A DNA stretch of 64,000 nucleotides from Blasia pusilla (Eukaryota > Marchantiophyta > Marchantiopsida > Blasiales), in assembly GCA_050084515.1 (NCBI GenBank), contig CM114271.1, positions 33,046,001-33,110,000 on the forward strand, given 5' to 3'. The notes under the pieces are model-generated. The model was given only the letters and a program-made list of their open reading frames with translations, did not search any database and was not told where the DNA came from. Numbering within the stretch: position 1 is the stretch's first letter; each line of letters begins with the position of its first letter. The translations under genes were made by a program, and so were the position numbers. This document shows, one piece after another, positions 23,234 to 36,728 of this stretch.

Positions 23234-23976
23234 CGTCATTCCAACTCACTAAAGATCTAGACAAATGTGTGAGCAGCAATTGAGAAACCATCCATCAAAA
23301 TAATAGTTGGATTGAGGACCACAAGGAGTGGCCCAAGAGAACTTTGTCGTACGCATACACATTGCTACACAACCCACATCTCTGGTCACATCTACACACC
23401 ACAAAACACTGATCTTATCCAACATACGGGTAGATCCACATATAAATGAAATACACTCACGCATATACATTGAGATCCCACAACAAAATATGAGTAATAA
23501 AATCGGCTCACCCAGCCTAAAACTCCACTCATGAATCTACATTGGCATATCAAACCACATCCACCCTCCGCTATGAGGGAATTCGGACGCTAGCACCCTA
23601 ACTCCTACACACCCACACACGTCTATGCAAGAGAGTCGCTCCTAAGGCTCAACATAAGAAAAATGGCTTGGGAAAGCCATCTTTCTCAATCTTATACCCT
23701 TGGGAAGAGCCAAAAGGATCTTCCCCTAAAAATAGCCCTACCAACGGTAACATGCGTGCACAGGTCACCGGGTGACCGTAGACTCGGTCAACGGGTCACT
23801 TGATGGACTAAAACCAAAATGGGGAAATCGCCATAAACAACATTCCTAACACAACAGACCTATTGCCAACCTCATCCGACATCTCGGAACGAAGTTACAC
23901 CCAACAACCCGCTGACTCTCTATGTCGTCGACGCGATAGAACTCTACTTACGTCAAAATAAGATGTGACAACTTTC

Positions 23977-24090
<114 letters not shown>

Positions 24091-24589
24091 AGGGGGAGGG
24101 TCATGGGGATGAACTAAGGGCATACCATGGATCGAAAGGTTGGCTTCATGGTGTGGGAACTAATCCAAGTCCAAGAATGGCAATTATGGATAGCAACCTT
24201 AGATCTTGACTTAGGACTCAGATATTGGATCACGACTAGAGACTTGTTCGAGGTCTATTGGGCAGTTGGAACCACCAGATGGACTAACGCTATTTTAGAT
24301 TTGTGGACTATCAAGGAAGTGTATCCCAAGTCTTGAAGGACTTACTTGTGCTAGGGATAAAGGGGTTAGGTCGGTATCTGATCCCTCTTTGATCTGTTGA
24401 GCTTGAGTCTTAGACTTGGGAGATGTTGAGATTGGTTGACCCAAACAGTGCCTAATGTGAGTGTGTTTGGATGCAAATCCGTAAGGAGAGCATGACCTAC
24501 TGAACTTAAGCTTTCGCAATAGATGAAATCAACATTCAAGAGGAGTAGGCGTAGGCGTAGGCGCATGACATTGCACGTTGAGAACCAAG

Positions 24590-24962
24590 AAGATGACCTA
24601 TAGATAGAAATAACCAAGGATAGGGCTTGGAGAGAGGAAATGATATACCCAAGGAGAGAGAGCGTTGAATCTCATTCTTTCTTTTGTTGAACCTCTTTTC
24701 ATGAGGCAACGGAACTATGGTCCTCCTTGCCTCATGACTAACCTAAGCCTCTCACTAGGAGATTGGGTTTGGTAACTTTGGTTTGATATGAGAGAGACAT
24801 GGATTCTGTGAGCTTTGATGTGACTTAATTTATCATACATATTTTGATACACAATTTTCTATGTTTTTAGATATCATGAGTGAGCATGATATGTTGTGTT
24901 TATACATGTGTTGATGATGACAATGATGTATGTTGTTCGACAACGTATGTGCGTACAACACC
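24590..24962 (-). repeat. 3' LTR (truncated) of minus-strand gypsy element
   Basis: On the minus strand, a polypurine run GAGGGGGG (24963-24970) is followed at once by TGTTGTACGCACATACG, the expected polypurine tract/LTR junction. The LTR then shows 'caacatacatcattgtcatc', 'tcctagtgagaggcttaggt', 'ttgcctcatgaaaagaggtt' and a '...gggtatatcatttcct' block, matching family B at 50977-51700. It stops near 24590, where the plus-oriented family A repeat ends, so it is cut there. Confidence 0.6.
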
Positions 24963-27330
24963 CCCCTCAAGAACTTTCGAACGAGACGGCATTTAAGGGT
25001 CTAAATAGTCACTCTTATAATTGATAATATATTGGATACATAGATAAAAAAATTTCTCATATACCACATGTGGTATAAGTTGGTATCCTCGTGGTTTGAC
25101 TATTTGCATTATACTTCCATCATTTGAGAACATAATATTATATCATTGAATGAATAACTTTACCTTGGGACCACTGATTTTGGTCTCCATAACTTTATTA
25201 CTTAGATCGGTGATCTTGTGAGTCTTATTATCTTAACATGTATCATAAGATCTTGACTAGGAGGAGTTGTATCTCGTGGAAATCTATCATGGTTGTTATC
25301 TTAGACTAACACTAGATTGCGCAATTTTAGTTATTTTGGTTTCAAATTTTTACCATAAGGTAAATCCATAGCTTGATGTTTAAGTATCTTGCAATAAAAA
25401 GTGACATATAGATCTCAAGCTTCTTATACCAAGAGTATCTCCTCCATAGGAATACATATGAATTGCTACTACATGATCTCTAAAGAAAGGCACATCAATT
25501 TGAAAGGTAAGCATCGCCAACTCGATGGGTAAGAGAACTTCTCACCTAGAAGAGGGGACTATGTTTGCTGGTAACATTCAAATTAGTATGGTAAGCCCAT
25601 AAGGCCGCATAGATATTTTGATCCCAATCCCTTTAGAAATGATTCACTGTTTTTAAAAGAATTACAGAAACAATATTGTTTGTTTCTATGTTTGTTCTTT
25701 TTCCCAAGGGTAATATGGAGTAGAATGGGGATGCTTGATGAAATATAACTTTGTAAGATTATTTACAACATAACTCATGAAATTTTAACTTTTTGTCACT
25801 AAAATCTCGAAAGAAAACGTCTCCATAAATTATGTACTAAAACATATACTTGGTGGTAGCCACTACAATGATGGATAGTCCAAGTTTTGCCTTCTCCCAT
25901 TTTATAATATAATCTATGACTATGATCAAATATTTGTGACCACTTGATGTTTTAGTTTGATCTCTTATTTTGTGTAAAAGGATGTAGTGATTCAACTGGA
26001 ATGAGCGGCATGGCATCAAATATCTTTTATCGTCCAACCTTCCAACATTGTGGATAGGTTTGAATATACTCAAGGATGTCTCATTCCATAGTAGGCCAAA
26101 ACATCATGAGGATAAAAGTCTTTTGGAAAGTCATTTTTTGCTCATAGGGACCCCAATAGGCTTCACTATGGGCAGAGTTGATAACACTATGGATCTCTAA
26201 AGGTTAAAGGCATCGACGAAGAACATCATTTTTTTCCTCTCTGGTAAAGGGTGTCATTAATCAATGTGTAGCTGAAGGTTTTATGAACAAAATATGATAT
26301 GGCTACTCTACAAAGATCCCAAGGAAGATTGTGGGTATGTAGAAATTGTATAGTTGGTGCACGCACACCACTCTATCTCAGTCCAATATATACTTATATA
26401 ATTTGGAATTGTATCATCCAAATCAAGACTTGGCAGTCCAAGGATGCGAGGCATCATTTGTGCATCATTATGGTTGGCCTCATATCAATGTATGATCCGA
26501 TATCAAAATATTGTAAAAGCATAATCTATCGTGAAATTTTTGCATTTAGCTGTGAGTCCAATTTATGAAGGAAATCTCAAATCGTAGTATGATTAAAAAA
26601 AATGTAGAAGATTTTGATGCCAAAAGGAAATGGCAAAACTTTTAAATGGAAAAAACCACCCATAATGCTTCTCTCTTGATAGTATTGTAATTCCACTCTT
26701 TTGCAATGAGTGATGTGTTCGAGAAGTAAAGGGGATGTCCTCTTCCATCCTCATTTTTCTCGCAGACCACTATACTCGAAGCAAAGTGTCCAAATGAATT
26801 ATAAGTTCATGTGAATAATCCAAAGTGGCAAGTACTAGATCAGTGGCTAACTTTCTCAAAACAAATTGCCTCGCAAATTCACACTTTGCAATCCACTCAA
26901 AGCGGATTCCTCCTTGAGCTAATTTTTTGATGCAGTCCAAGTTTCTAGCAAAGTAATGTAGAAACCTGCGGCCATATCCTACATCTCCAAGAAACACCAA
27001 AAATTATTGGGATGTGGATGACATGAACATTTTTTTCAAGAAAAACACTTTGCCAAGGTCAGATACATTACTTCCTCCATCAATGACATTATCTAATAAT
27101 TTCCCTTCTGTTGTGCCAAATATTCATTTCTCGAGATTGAGAGAGATTTGCAATTTCTGACATCTTTGCATAATTGTCTATAGGGTTTGAAGATATGAGA
27201 GCCTCACCATAAATAGTGTAATCACCAAAAAAGATGGCCACACAAATAATGATCAAATCTACATCAAATATATTCATGAGTCGTTGGAAAGCATACATAC
27301 CATTGGGCAAACCAGATGACAATTTGCAAA
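24963..27330 (-). pseudogene. Dead Ty3/gypsy pol (RT, RNase H, integrase)
   Basis: Domains run right to left. Reverse transcriptase at 27322-27089 has a LPNGMYAFQRLMN block, where active elements have M-P-F-G-L-C-N-A-P-type sequence. RT/RNase H connection at 27000-26770 has FLGDVGYGRRFLHYFARN and LVLATLDYS. The integrase core at 26073-25837 has SSGHKYLIIVIDYIIKWEKA. The RT active-site box reads FFGDY (27221-27232) where a DD pair is expected, so the polymerase would be inactive. Stops and shifts separate the blocks. Order and spacing fit a gypsy element, and its 3' end is marked by the polypurine tract at 24963-24970. Confidence 0.8.
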
Positions 27331-27720
27331 AGGAAATAATTCCTTATTACATTCAAAATTAGCCATCGAGGAATGAAGACATCTAATGTCCTCCCACTTG
27401 GTCATGCATCAGATTGATAAATAATAGAGGAAACTTAACATTCACTATGGCATGGTTGAAACTCGATAAGCCATACACATCCGCATCTTCTTCATTGTTG
27501 CTTTCTTTTTCCATATTAGAACCAAGGGTCACACTCATTCACAATGCTTGATTGGATAATTAATATTGCCATGGAGTAACTTTGTGACATTTTCAAAAGC
27601 TAATTTATGAGAATTTGGGATTCCTATGATATGGTTTATGCTTCATAGGGACAACTCTTGGTATTAGAGGTATTGGGTGGATGTAGACAAACTCATGTGA
27701 CCCATTCATATTCACATAAG

Positions 27721-28168
27721 TGTCTCGCGCATACATATCGTTGGTCACATCCACAACACACAACATCTATCTTTCCAACCTACGCGTAGATCTACACACA
27801 TGTAAGAAACCAAATCATGAATGTACACCAAGATTGCACCATGGCTCACATGAGAAATATGTCTTGGGAAAGCCATCTCTCCCTCTCTTATAGCCTTGAA
27901 AAGAGCCAAAAGGCTCTTTCCCCAAAAATAGCCTCCAAACGGTAACCTACGAGCAATAGTTACCAGATGACCATTGACTTGATCAATGAGTCACCTGGCA
28001 AGAAATAACAAGGAAGGGAAATCATCATAAACGATGTTCCTGATGCAACGGACTAGTCCTCAACCTCATCCGATATCTCAAGACAAAGTTACACCCAAAC
28101 TACCAACTGACTCTCTATGACGTCAACGCGGTAGAACTCTACTTGTCAGCTAACTAAGTTGTGACATA
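27721..28168 (+). repeat. LTR-like repeat, family A, U3-type copy
   Basis: It begins TGTCTCGCGCATACATATCG and follows 23345-23972 through 'cttgggaaagccatctctcc', 'agagccaaaaggctctttcc', 'cctcatccgatatctcaaga', 'ctgactctctatgacgtcaa' and 'agttgtgacata'. It ends at the point where the other copy enters its GA tract; no GA tract is present here. It has the same orientation as the 23.3-kb copy but opposite to the gypsy pol between them. Confidence 0.6.
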
Positions 28169-28169
28169 A

Positions 28170-29150
28170 CTCTAGTCTTGTGTGTAAATAGCTGGTTGGA
28201 AATGAAAAAATAAAATAAAATAAAAGTCATATGGGAAAAAGCTTGTTTTTTCAAATTCTTTGAAAAAAATTTTTATATCCAACAACTGGTGCAGGGAGAA
28301 GGTTGATACCCACATGAAACATATTGTCTAGCTTGGGATCCGTAGTGAGATTGATAGTTTAATAGGTCTCATTTTGTATGAAAAAAAAACCTTATACTCT
28401 CTTGGTCTCATACTCTTGATTATTGTAATGCTAAAAGCCGCGACTTATTTTAGGATATGACCCATAGAATCTTCTCTCTTGTAGATAGTTTGGGCCTTTC
28501 CACCATAATTATAGTATATGTTGCATAAAAATCTATAGTCCCCCTCACGGTCCTCAAGCTTTTTATCAATACGTAGGATGGTAACTTGAATTACTAACCA
28601 TCCGAATGTGGAATGGAGAGAGAAGAATATGTGTAATCCCTTCCTACTCCTCCTGACAATCATCATCATTAACCCACAAGTAAAGGATGATGATCAATAT
28701 TCTTGACCTTGAGTACATAGAAGGATTTTTCTACATGAATGATCGCCTATCTAGATTTGTACTCCAAAGGTTTCCCCTTCTTGTTTGACTCAATTACCAT
28801 CAACCATCTTAAGGACACACTAGGTTGGCATCATACCCTTAAGATCCCACTTCTGCCCCGAGTATTTAGGGAATTGGTGTTGGATCCAACCCTTGCATGA
28901 ATAATGACATTGTTGAGCCTAAAACTAACAATATATTGTCAGAGTTATCCGTAGTGCCCGATAAATTAAACAATAATTGATCCTCCTTTGCTAAGGCTGA
29001 TTTACCAAATAATTCCTTTAATTGATCAAGAACACACATATCTCATATAGATACCTTAAGACTATTTGAGAGGGGATTCTTAAATAATGTGTAGATAATC
29101 ATTTTTGTTGTTGCTGAAGCTCTTCCTAAGTCATCCTAGTGAGTCATAGT
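28170..29150. other. Unassigned DNA, probably decayed retrotransposon
   Basis: A minus-strand frame at 28669-28445 is open for 74 codons but matches no family I can name. The rest shows no domain. Confidence 0.3.
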
Positions 29151-29152
29151 TC

Positions 29153-29790
29153 TGTTGGAACCTGCAAGATCATAAGTCTCGTACATTTCCGTAGTGTTAG
29201 TAGTCTCTCTTGGTTTTTTTCATTCTTTCTATCATTATTAGGCAGCAAGGATATATGAGAAAATTGAGGAGGTAGAAGATCTTCCTTTGCAATTCTTACC
29301 CCTTAACAAGTGATCACATTCAATAGCTAAGTTGTCTCCATTATCAATGAGATTGATGGGTAAACTTCCTCCATCGGTAAATTTGTTTGATGGATATTTT
29401 GGAGGAGGTGGTCTTTTCAATGTTTGGTGAGGAAGTTTTATGTGGTCCTTTATGCAAAGTCACTCTCTTTGTCGAGTGACGATTCCGGGCAAAAAAAAAG
29501 TCCTTAGCATTGCATTTCTCACCTTTCTACGAAGACTTTGTATTAAAAATAGGGATGACCTATAAACCCATAAGGTATGCACATTTTTTATGGCCACTCC
29601 AATTATATCAACATGACTTAGAACCATAAGTCTAGTAGATTAGCTAGACTCACTTCTTAGTGTTAAGGAGGCTTTTTTCTCTCCTAAAGTGTGTCTTCTC
29701 TTTCTATTTCATGTAGTACACCAATGTGCTAGAGTTAACCTTGATAATGGTATTTGGGACTTTGTATTTCCTTACTTTGGATTTTTATCA
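29153..29790 (+). repeat. Probable 5' LTR of copia element
   Basis: The right end is well placed: the sequence ends TTTTTATCA and is followed at once by the primer-binding site at 29791. The left end is a guess based on TGTTGGAACC at 29153, a common copia LTR start. No matching 3' LTR remains because the element is cut at 33943, so the left end cannot be confirmed here. Confidence 0.45.
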
Positions 29791-29804
29791 TGGTATTAGA
29801 GTTT
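29791..29804 (+). other. Copia primer-binding site (initiator tRNA-Met type)
   Basis: TGGTATTAGAGTTT differs by one base in its first 11 from the TGGTATCAGAG typical of plant copia elements primed by initiator tRNA-Met. It directly follows the LTR end. Confidence 0.75.
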
Positions 29805-29807
29805 GGC

Positions 29808-29877
29808 TTAATGTTAGACTTGGCAATTGCTATGCTATGGTTTAATGTTAGACTTGGTAATTGCTATGTTACAAAGT
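29808..29877. repeat. 34-bp tandem duplication in copia leader
   Basis: Two near-identical 34-bp units beginning TTAATGTTAGACTTGG lie between the primer-binding site and gag. Confidence 0.85.
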
Positions 29878-30008
29878 TTTTTCCATTGATTAATGTTTTC
29901 TTTCGTTTTCATAAATTTTCTTCTTATTTGAAAATTATTCTTGTACTTCATATAGACTTTCTATTAGTAAAAGCTCATCGTCGTCACTTTTATTTCATTT
30001 CCATAGTA

Positions 30009-33000
30009 ATGGCTTCTTCATCATCTGATAATCGCCTTGAACGGCTTGATGAAAGAAACTATAGCACGTGGTCTTTTTCCATGATGTATTTATTAAGTGC
30101 TCAAAAACTCTTTAAATATGTAGAAGGGAAAATGTAGAGACCAAATGAGGAAAAAGCTTGTGTGAGAGACAAATGGGACGAGGAAGTGATGGAAGCGATA
30201 CCGCAAATTATTTTGCATATAAACCCATCGTAGAAAAGTCATATTAGAAAGTGTATGACAACGAAGGAGATGTGGGAAGTATTAGCTAAACTCCATAAAC
30301 CATCAGGTATTACTTCAGAGCTTACTTTGCATAGAAAACTTTACAATCTTCGATACATAGAGGGCAAGTCCATGGAGATTATTTTTCGTCAAATGTTGGA
30401 TCTTAGGCATGAGTATATCAAGGTTGGTGGAGAGATGAGCAATCAGAGCATGGCATGGCTCATGCTAAATACTTTTCTTGAATCTTCGGATCTATTGGTT
30501 TAATCAATGAGATTATGGAGAAAGGAAGAAAGAGGAAATTATGCGATCCATACTTCTCGAAGAGGAGGCAAGGCGTAAAGAGAAGAATATCTATTTAGCT
30601 TCTACTTTGTTGATGCAATCAACGGGGAAGCTCCTCCAACGCAAGCAGAATGCAAAGTTGGACCAAGAAGGATGGAAAGTCAAAGGGAAAAATAGACATC
30701 TTAAAGTTGAAGAACAGATGTCGAGCTTGTGGAGAGATTGGGCATTGGAAGGATGATTCAGAATGTCCAAGGTTGAGAGACTACGCGGCAAGTGCAAGTA
30801 TAGTCGTGGTCCTCTCTACGCGAGAAATGGTCAACAAGCATTTAGCAAATACACCAAGATCATCGGTAGATTTTCTTTGTATTGATTTTACTGCCAACGT
30901 GCATATACAAGGGGATCGAAGCAAGATCCATAATTTGGATGAAAGTGCATCCATCCAATTACAAGGCTATGATGGAGGTATAAGAGAATCACATGGATGA
31001 GGCAAGATGCATCTCATATTTTTGGTTCCTAAGGGAGAGCGCACTGTGGTGATTGTGAAGAATATGCATTGGGTTCTTGGTGCACGAGATATACTTTTAT
31101 CGGTTGCAACTTATGCAAAGGGGCTGCAAATTCAACTTGGATGGAGATGGGGTAGATTGGTTCCTACCGTCTGGAGTTCTACTTGCTCATGGGAAGCTTG
31201 AGGGAAAGGCTTATCTCCTGTGTTGTGAAATTGAGGAGACCACATTTACAGTGAAAGCTTCTCTTTTAGGTCGATCACTTCTTGACTGGCACCAAGCATT
31301 GGCACATGCCTCTACAACAACAATTCGTGAAGTAGAGCGTACAGGGGTTTTTGAAGGTTTGAACATTATTGGCAACAAAGAGCTAATGCCAACATCTGAG
31401 GCATGTATAGTTGGTAAGGCACACCATCAACCTTTTCCAGATACGCATAAGCATGCCAAGGGAATTCTAGATGTGGTAATTTCAGATCTAGAATATTATG
31501 GCATTCCCAACTTTGGAGGTGCTAAGTGGATGGCTGTGTGGATACATGAGTGTTCGCAATACACTGGCTTAGTTTTTCTCAAGACTAAAGATCAAACTCA
31601 TGAAGCATATAGGATTTGGGAGAGAGAAGTGTAGAGAAAGACATAGCGGAAGGTGAAAACTTTCCTTACTGACCAAGGCACGGAGTTCTGAACTAGAAGC
31701 TTGGTTCATACTTCAAGGCGCTTGGAATCCGACATAAGGTAACAACTTCATGCACATCTGAGGTTTTTGGGATAGCAAAGTGAAAGATGCACACTATCTT
31801 TGAAGGAGTTTGCACACTCCTTGCAGGAGCAAAGTTAGATCGTCGCTACTGGGCCTATGGAGCAAAATTTGTTGTGTGGACTTGCAATCGACTACCACAT
31901 GCACAACTTGCTGGTAAGACACCCTACAAAGTATTCTATAATAAGAAACCCTCTATTGCCCATGCTCATCCGTTTGGTTTTTCTGCTTGGTATCATATAC
32001 CAAAGGAAAAGCGGAAAAAGCTTGATGAAAGTGTAAGGAAAGGTATTTTGATTGGCTATTATGGGATTGGAAAGGGGTACGAGATTTATAAACCGAAGAG
32101 TAAAGAGATTATTCTTAGTCATGATGTGAGATTTTATGAAAAGTAGGTAACAATTGTAACCTCTGACCTACGTCCTTCAAGGACAAATGACACTCAAGAT
32201 ATTAACCTTCATGTTGTGAAGTTTGGTTCTTCCAATCAGAGGGAAATCTCGGACACCATAGAAGTTGGCGATACACATGTTCTTGAAGAACAAGAGGAAA
32301 TTGGTGGGGGTACTAAAGATGATATGGAAGCAGATGTTTGTCTAGACGAACAGGTGCAATCTCACTTAAGGGGTGGAATTGATCCTATAAAAATTATTGA
32401 TGGACCACGTAGGCGCCGAATACCTTGGAGAAAAGATGATAACTTTGTACAAGAAGATTTTCTTTTGGAGATGATTGACTCAGCAAAGGTTCCTCCACAC
32501 TCTCAACATGATCCCAAGACCTTGGAAGAAGCTTTGAACTCTCCCTTTGCAAATCAATGGAAAGTGGCCATGTAGGAGGAGTTGCAATCTCTAAAAGAGC
32601 ATGGCATATGGGAGTTTGCAGATCTTTCAGCTGGAAGAAAACCAATAGATTCAAAATGGATATTTCCCACCAAGGTTGCATTAAAGGGATAAATTGAGAG
32701 GTTCAAAGCACAGTTAGTTGCAAAAGGCTACTCCCAAGTTGAAGGAATTGATTACCAAGAGACTTTTGCACCTGTGGGACGTCTTGCAACAATTCGTGTG
32801 TTTTTTTGCCCTAGCAGCCACTCTAGATTGGAGTGTTCAACAACTTGATGTCGTTTCAACTTATTTGAATGGCAAACTTAAGGAGGATAATATCTTCATA
32901 GTACCTGAAGGTTTGGATACTCCTCTAAAGCACAAAGGCAATGCAAGGTTGTGCGGCTGCTATAGACTCTGTATGATTTGAAGCAAGTTGGACGTGGATG

Positions 33001-33942
33001 GAATGAGAACTTAGATTTCTCCTTATTGGCGCTTGGTTGGAAGCGCTCTGATTCTAACCCATGTCTCTACACAATTAAGATAGATGAGTTGGTCCTTGCC
33101 CTTATTGTGTATGTTGACGATGTGTTGATTGGAGGGAATAAATTTCAGATGATTGTGACTCAAAAGGAAGATTTGCAGAGGTACTTCAAGATGAAAGACT
33201 TTGGTGAGTTGAATCATTTTCTGAGCATCTCTTTCTCTTGGAGTAAAGGGGATGGAGCCATTAGTTTGAGCCAAACTAAGTACATCTCTCAAAAGCTTGA
33301 AGAATTCGAGATGAAGGAGGCAAAAGCTCTTGCAACACTAATGGAGCTTGTGCATTTAACTATTAATGATATGCCGCTCGACTCAAATGCACGAGTTAAT
33401 GATTCAAAAGGAGTCAAATTGTATCAACAAGCATTGGGATGTTTGTTGTATTTGGAAAATGCAACTAGGTATGATATCTCTTTTTCTTTCCAACACTTTG
33501 CACAATATATGTCTCAACCTTGCACATCACATTGAAAAGGAGTGAAACAAGTGTTTTGATACTTGCAAGGAACTAAGAATTTAGTATTGTGGTATGGAAG
33601 CAAGCTTGCAACTTGTAGGATACATCGATGCAGATTGGGGAGGTTGCAAGGAGACTCGATGTTCAATTGGAGGTTTTGCTTTCACACTAGGCGGAGCAGT
33701 AGTCTCTTGGTCAAGCAAGAAACAGACAATAGTCTCTCCCTCATCAACAAAAGCAGAATATGTTGCCGCCTCTATTGCAGCAAAGGAGGCTCTATGGCTT
33801 CAAAAGGCAATGAGACATTATGGGATCGAGCAACCACATCCAATCCTCATTCATGAGGAGAGTCAGTCGTATATTGCCATTGCAAAGAATCTTGCTCATC
33901 ATGGTCGAACCAAACATTTTGATATTGAACACCACTTTGTAA
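30009..33942 (+). pseudogene. Dead Ty1/copia gag-pol, cut by CACTA insertion
   Basis: Gag starts with MASSSSDNRLERLDERNYST at 30009 (capsid blocks NYSTWSFSMMYLL, TTKEMWEVLAKL). It is broken by stops at 30135 and 30501. A zinc knuckle CRACGEIGHWKDDSEC is at about 30719. A protease remnant lies near 30880, with the D-S/T-G-like triad lost. GAG-pre-integrase and integrase run 31077-32146 (WHQALAHAS, EACIVGKAHHQPFPD, then the RYWAYGAKFVVWTCNRLP region). Reverse transcriptase runs 32500-33300 with intact YVDD at 33110-33121. RNase H runs 33594-33942 (DADWGG, TKAEYVAAS, GRTKHFDIEHHFV). The gag-protease-integrase-RT-RNase H order defines copia. At least six stops or frameshifts show it is dead. RNase H ends abruptly at 33942 where a CACTA transposon begins; no 3' LTR is seen. 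Confidence 0.9.
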
Positions 33943-35105
33943 CACTAGAACAAATTGGGTATTGTATGACTCTAATAAATGACTAGATTGAGTCATTGTT
34001 CACGATAATTGACTCATAACAATTAGAGTCATATACATGATATGACTCTCACTACCAGATTGGTAAATGAGTGAAGTCATTAGGTACTCATTCATTGATA
34101 TATGACTAAGAAGTGACACGTCAGAGTGTCAAGTTGGTGTATGACATGGCAAGAAGAAATAACGTGGCAAAGTGAGCATCAAATCCTATATTGCCACGTG
34201 TCACACTTGGGAATGTTGGATTGATTAGGCTTAATCAGATGATGACATGTGTAATGATATGAACGAATGACATAGTGACACGTGGTTGAAACGACTGAGT
34301 TATACGTATCAACCGCGTCATTTCCTATGATTACATGAGTCATTTATTATGACTAGATGGGTTTGCAATTACGAATATTTTAGTCACCTTAAATGTAGTA
34401 TAGTCATATTTTATAACTAACTGAGACATTATATTGATGGTTTGAGTCATTCATGATTGTACGAGTCATATTTCCTTACCATTTGAATCATTATGTTGAC
34501 TAAATGAGTTATTATCATGACTAGATTAGTTATTTTTATGATCACTAAATAATATTTTGGTCGTCTGAGTTATTTGACATACTGTATTAGTCATGCACAT
34601 AACTCTATCACTTGTGTTTTATTACTAGATGATGTATTGTGTTCACAGTTTGTCATTGCTCCTCCTAGTGATTGTTAAATCAGAGGAATTATGTTGGTAA
34701 CTAAGTGGTGCTCATCTAGGTAACATTATCCTCTTACCACAATTAGAGATTCTCTCAGATCTAACAAGGAGTAATGTGTGAATACAAGTAGCATAGACAA
34801 TGGTGAGGATAGACAAAATCTCAATCTAAAGGTCTAGAAGAGGGACATATATCAAGCAAGTAATTTTAGGATACATCCCAATTACAATGAAAACTGAAAA
34901 CTACAAATACATCACAATCAAACCATCCTCTAATTGATGAAACCAAAATATAGATGATTCATTGTATGACAGAATCAAAGTATTTACATCTGAACAAGCT
35001 GCAAGAAGGAACCAAGAGCATATGGAAGCCAAACTACAAACAAATGAGGTAATCGAATCATTGTGAAAGTTTAAATATTTATGAAAATCACAAATCCTAG
35101 AAATC

Positions 35106-35375
35106 CTAATGAATTAGCTTCTTCAAATTCAACTCCGGCCAAATGATTGAAGTTCCAATTGCATCTCCAAGTGTGAGTTGAGCAAGTTCGTCCATTGTAT
35201 TAATCTCCCATAGTTCGTAATCTGGTTGAGAAATATCCTTAAAGTCCACTCGAACATATCCAGGACCTATATCCTTCCCAAGGAACTTGTCTCGCCCGCT
35301 CAAGCTTGAAACTAATCCATGACCCAAAATATTCCGCTTGAGTTTTGGATGTGTGAGATGTACTTCATTTCCCAA
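35106..35375 (-). pseudogene. En/Spm-associated protein fragment (DUF8039-like)
   Basis: The 89-codon frame contains GPGYVRVDFKDI, then LTLGDAIGTSIIWPEL. The pattern 'G-Y-V-R-V ... LGDAxGxxIxWP' is the core I recognise from the small domain found beside plant En/Spm transposase sequences. The strand matches the other minus-strand frames inside the CACTA element. It lacks the rest of the protein and is probably one exon or a remnant. Confidence 0.55.
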
Positions 35376-36728
35376 ACGGAGCTACATACATATCAATTCA
35401 AAACATAAAGGTAATGGTGAATATAACAACATTTTAACAATTGATAAATTAGTATACTCTCAATCATTACCTTGGTGAAGGTCTATCCATCTATTGGTAA
35501 AGTCCTTGAAAAGTTGACAAGCCTCGCCTAGTTGGGTATCAAAAACAAGAATAAAAACATAACAACTCATCCATTGTTGTCACATATCTACGAAAAAACA
35601 CAAGAAATATCTTTGCAAAAAGAGGGTGATTACTTCACCCTGTGCTTCTTGTTGTTTAGCACTTTCGGGTCATACTCTAACTCACTACCCACACTTGCAA
35701 CCATCTCGGTGGTTGCCTTCATCTTCTTCTTGATCTTGGGTAAAGCTTGTATGTCCACTATTACTTCAACTATAGACCATTAAACTTCAAAGGGATTAAT
35801 ATATGGAACACTATTATCACTTGAGAAAATTTTCACTTTCATCACTCATAAACACGGAAGTTTATTGAATTAGTTGATGTTGTCATACATGCAGTTTGCT
35901 CCCATTGTTGACATGTATTTCAATATTCTTCCCATATCTGAGCAAATACAAATAGAAGAAATAAGACATGGACTAGAAAGAAAATAGAGTTGAGATATGG
36001 ATCGTGAGATATTGTAGTAGTCATAAATTTAGCATTGTCACTGATGTTTATAAGGTGAGTATGATCAATCGATCTTCTCTTTACCTGCACAAGAGCAATA
36101 GAGAAAAGCAATGCAAATGCCAATAAAATGTGGTATAGTCTTAGTGAGGTGAGTGAGTAATCACTCAACATAGTCTAACTTGAAATCATCATTTTTGAAA
36201 TATGGAATAAAGGTATGGAGAAATTAGAGAATGTAGGTACAAAACATGACAGATGCTTGAGTGTTACCTTTGGTCATTATACTTGAAGAGCTCTTGTCCA
36301 ACAACTAGCTCACCGGAGCATCACTATGGACTTCTTGTGGAATTTCAGATTTACATTACACATCATTTTATAATTATGGTACACCTACATTCAAAAATTT
36401 CTAGACAACTTGCAATAGAGAATACGAGTGATTAAACCTACAAGAGGATATGTCAAAGATTTTCACCTATCAAAGTAGTCTTATCTTCAAAGCCAACATT
36501 TGTGTGAGGCTTTGTTCTCCTTTTCTTAGGGGACCTTTTAGCCTTAATGAGATTCTCAACATTGTCTATAAGCTCATGCCATTCTTGATGACGCCTTGCA
36601 AAAGCCATAGAAGTAATTAGATCATGATGTAGAAATGAGAAAAATATATCAAAATTTAGAAAGCCTTGGTGCAGTTTAATTCGACTTATAGAAGAAAAGG
36701 CACTTAGTTTTCAGTGTTGATTGCTTGT

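Noticed and set aside
33962-33986. C-terminal end of the copia RNase H frame
   Set aside because: From 33943 onward the codons are CACTA transposon sequence, so the last residues of that open frame are not copia protein.
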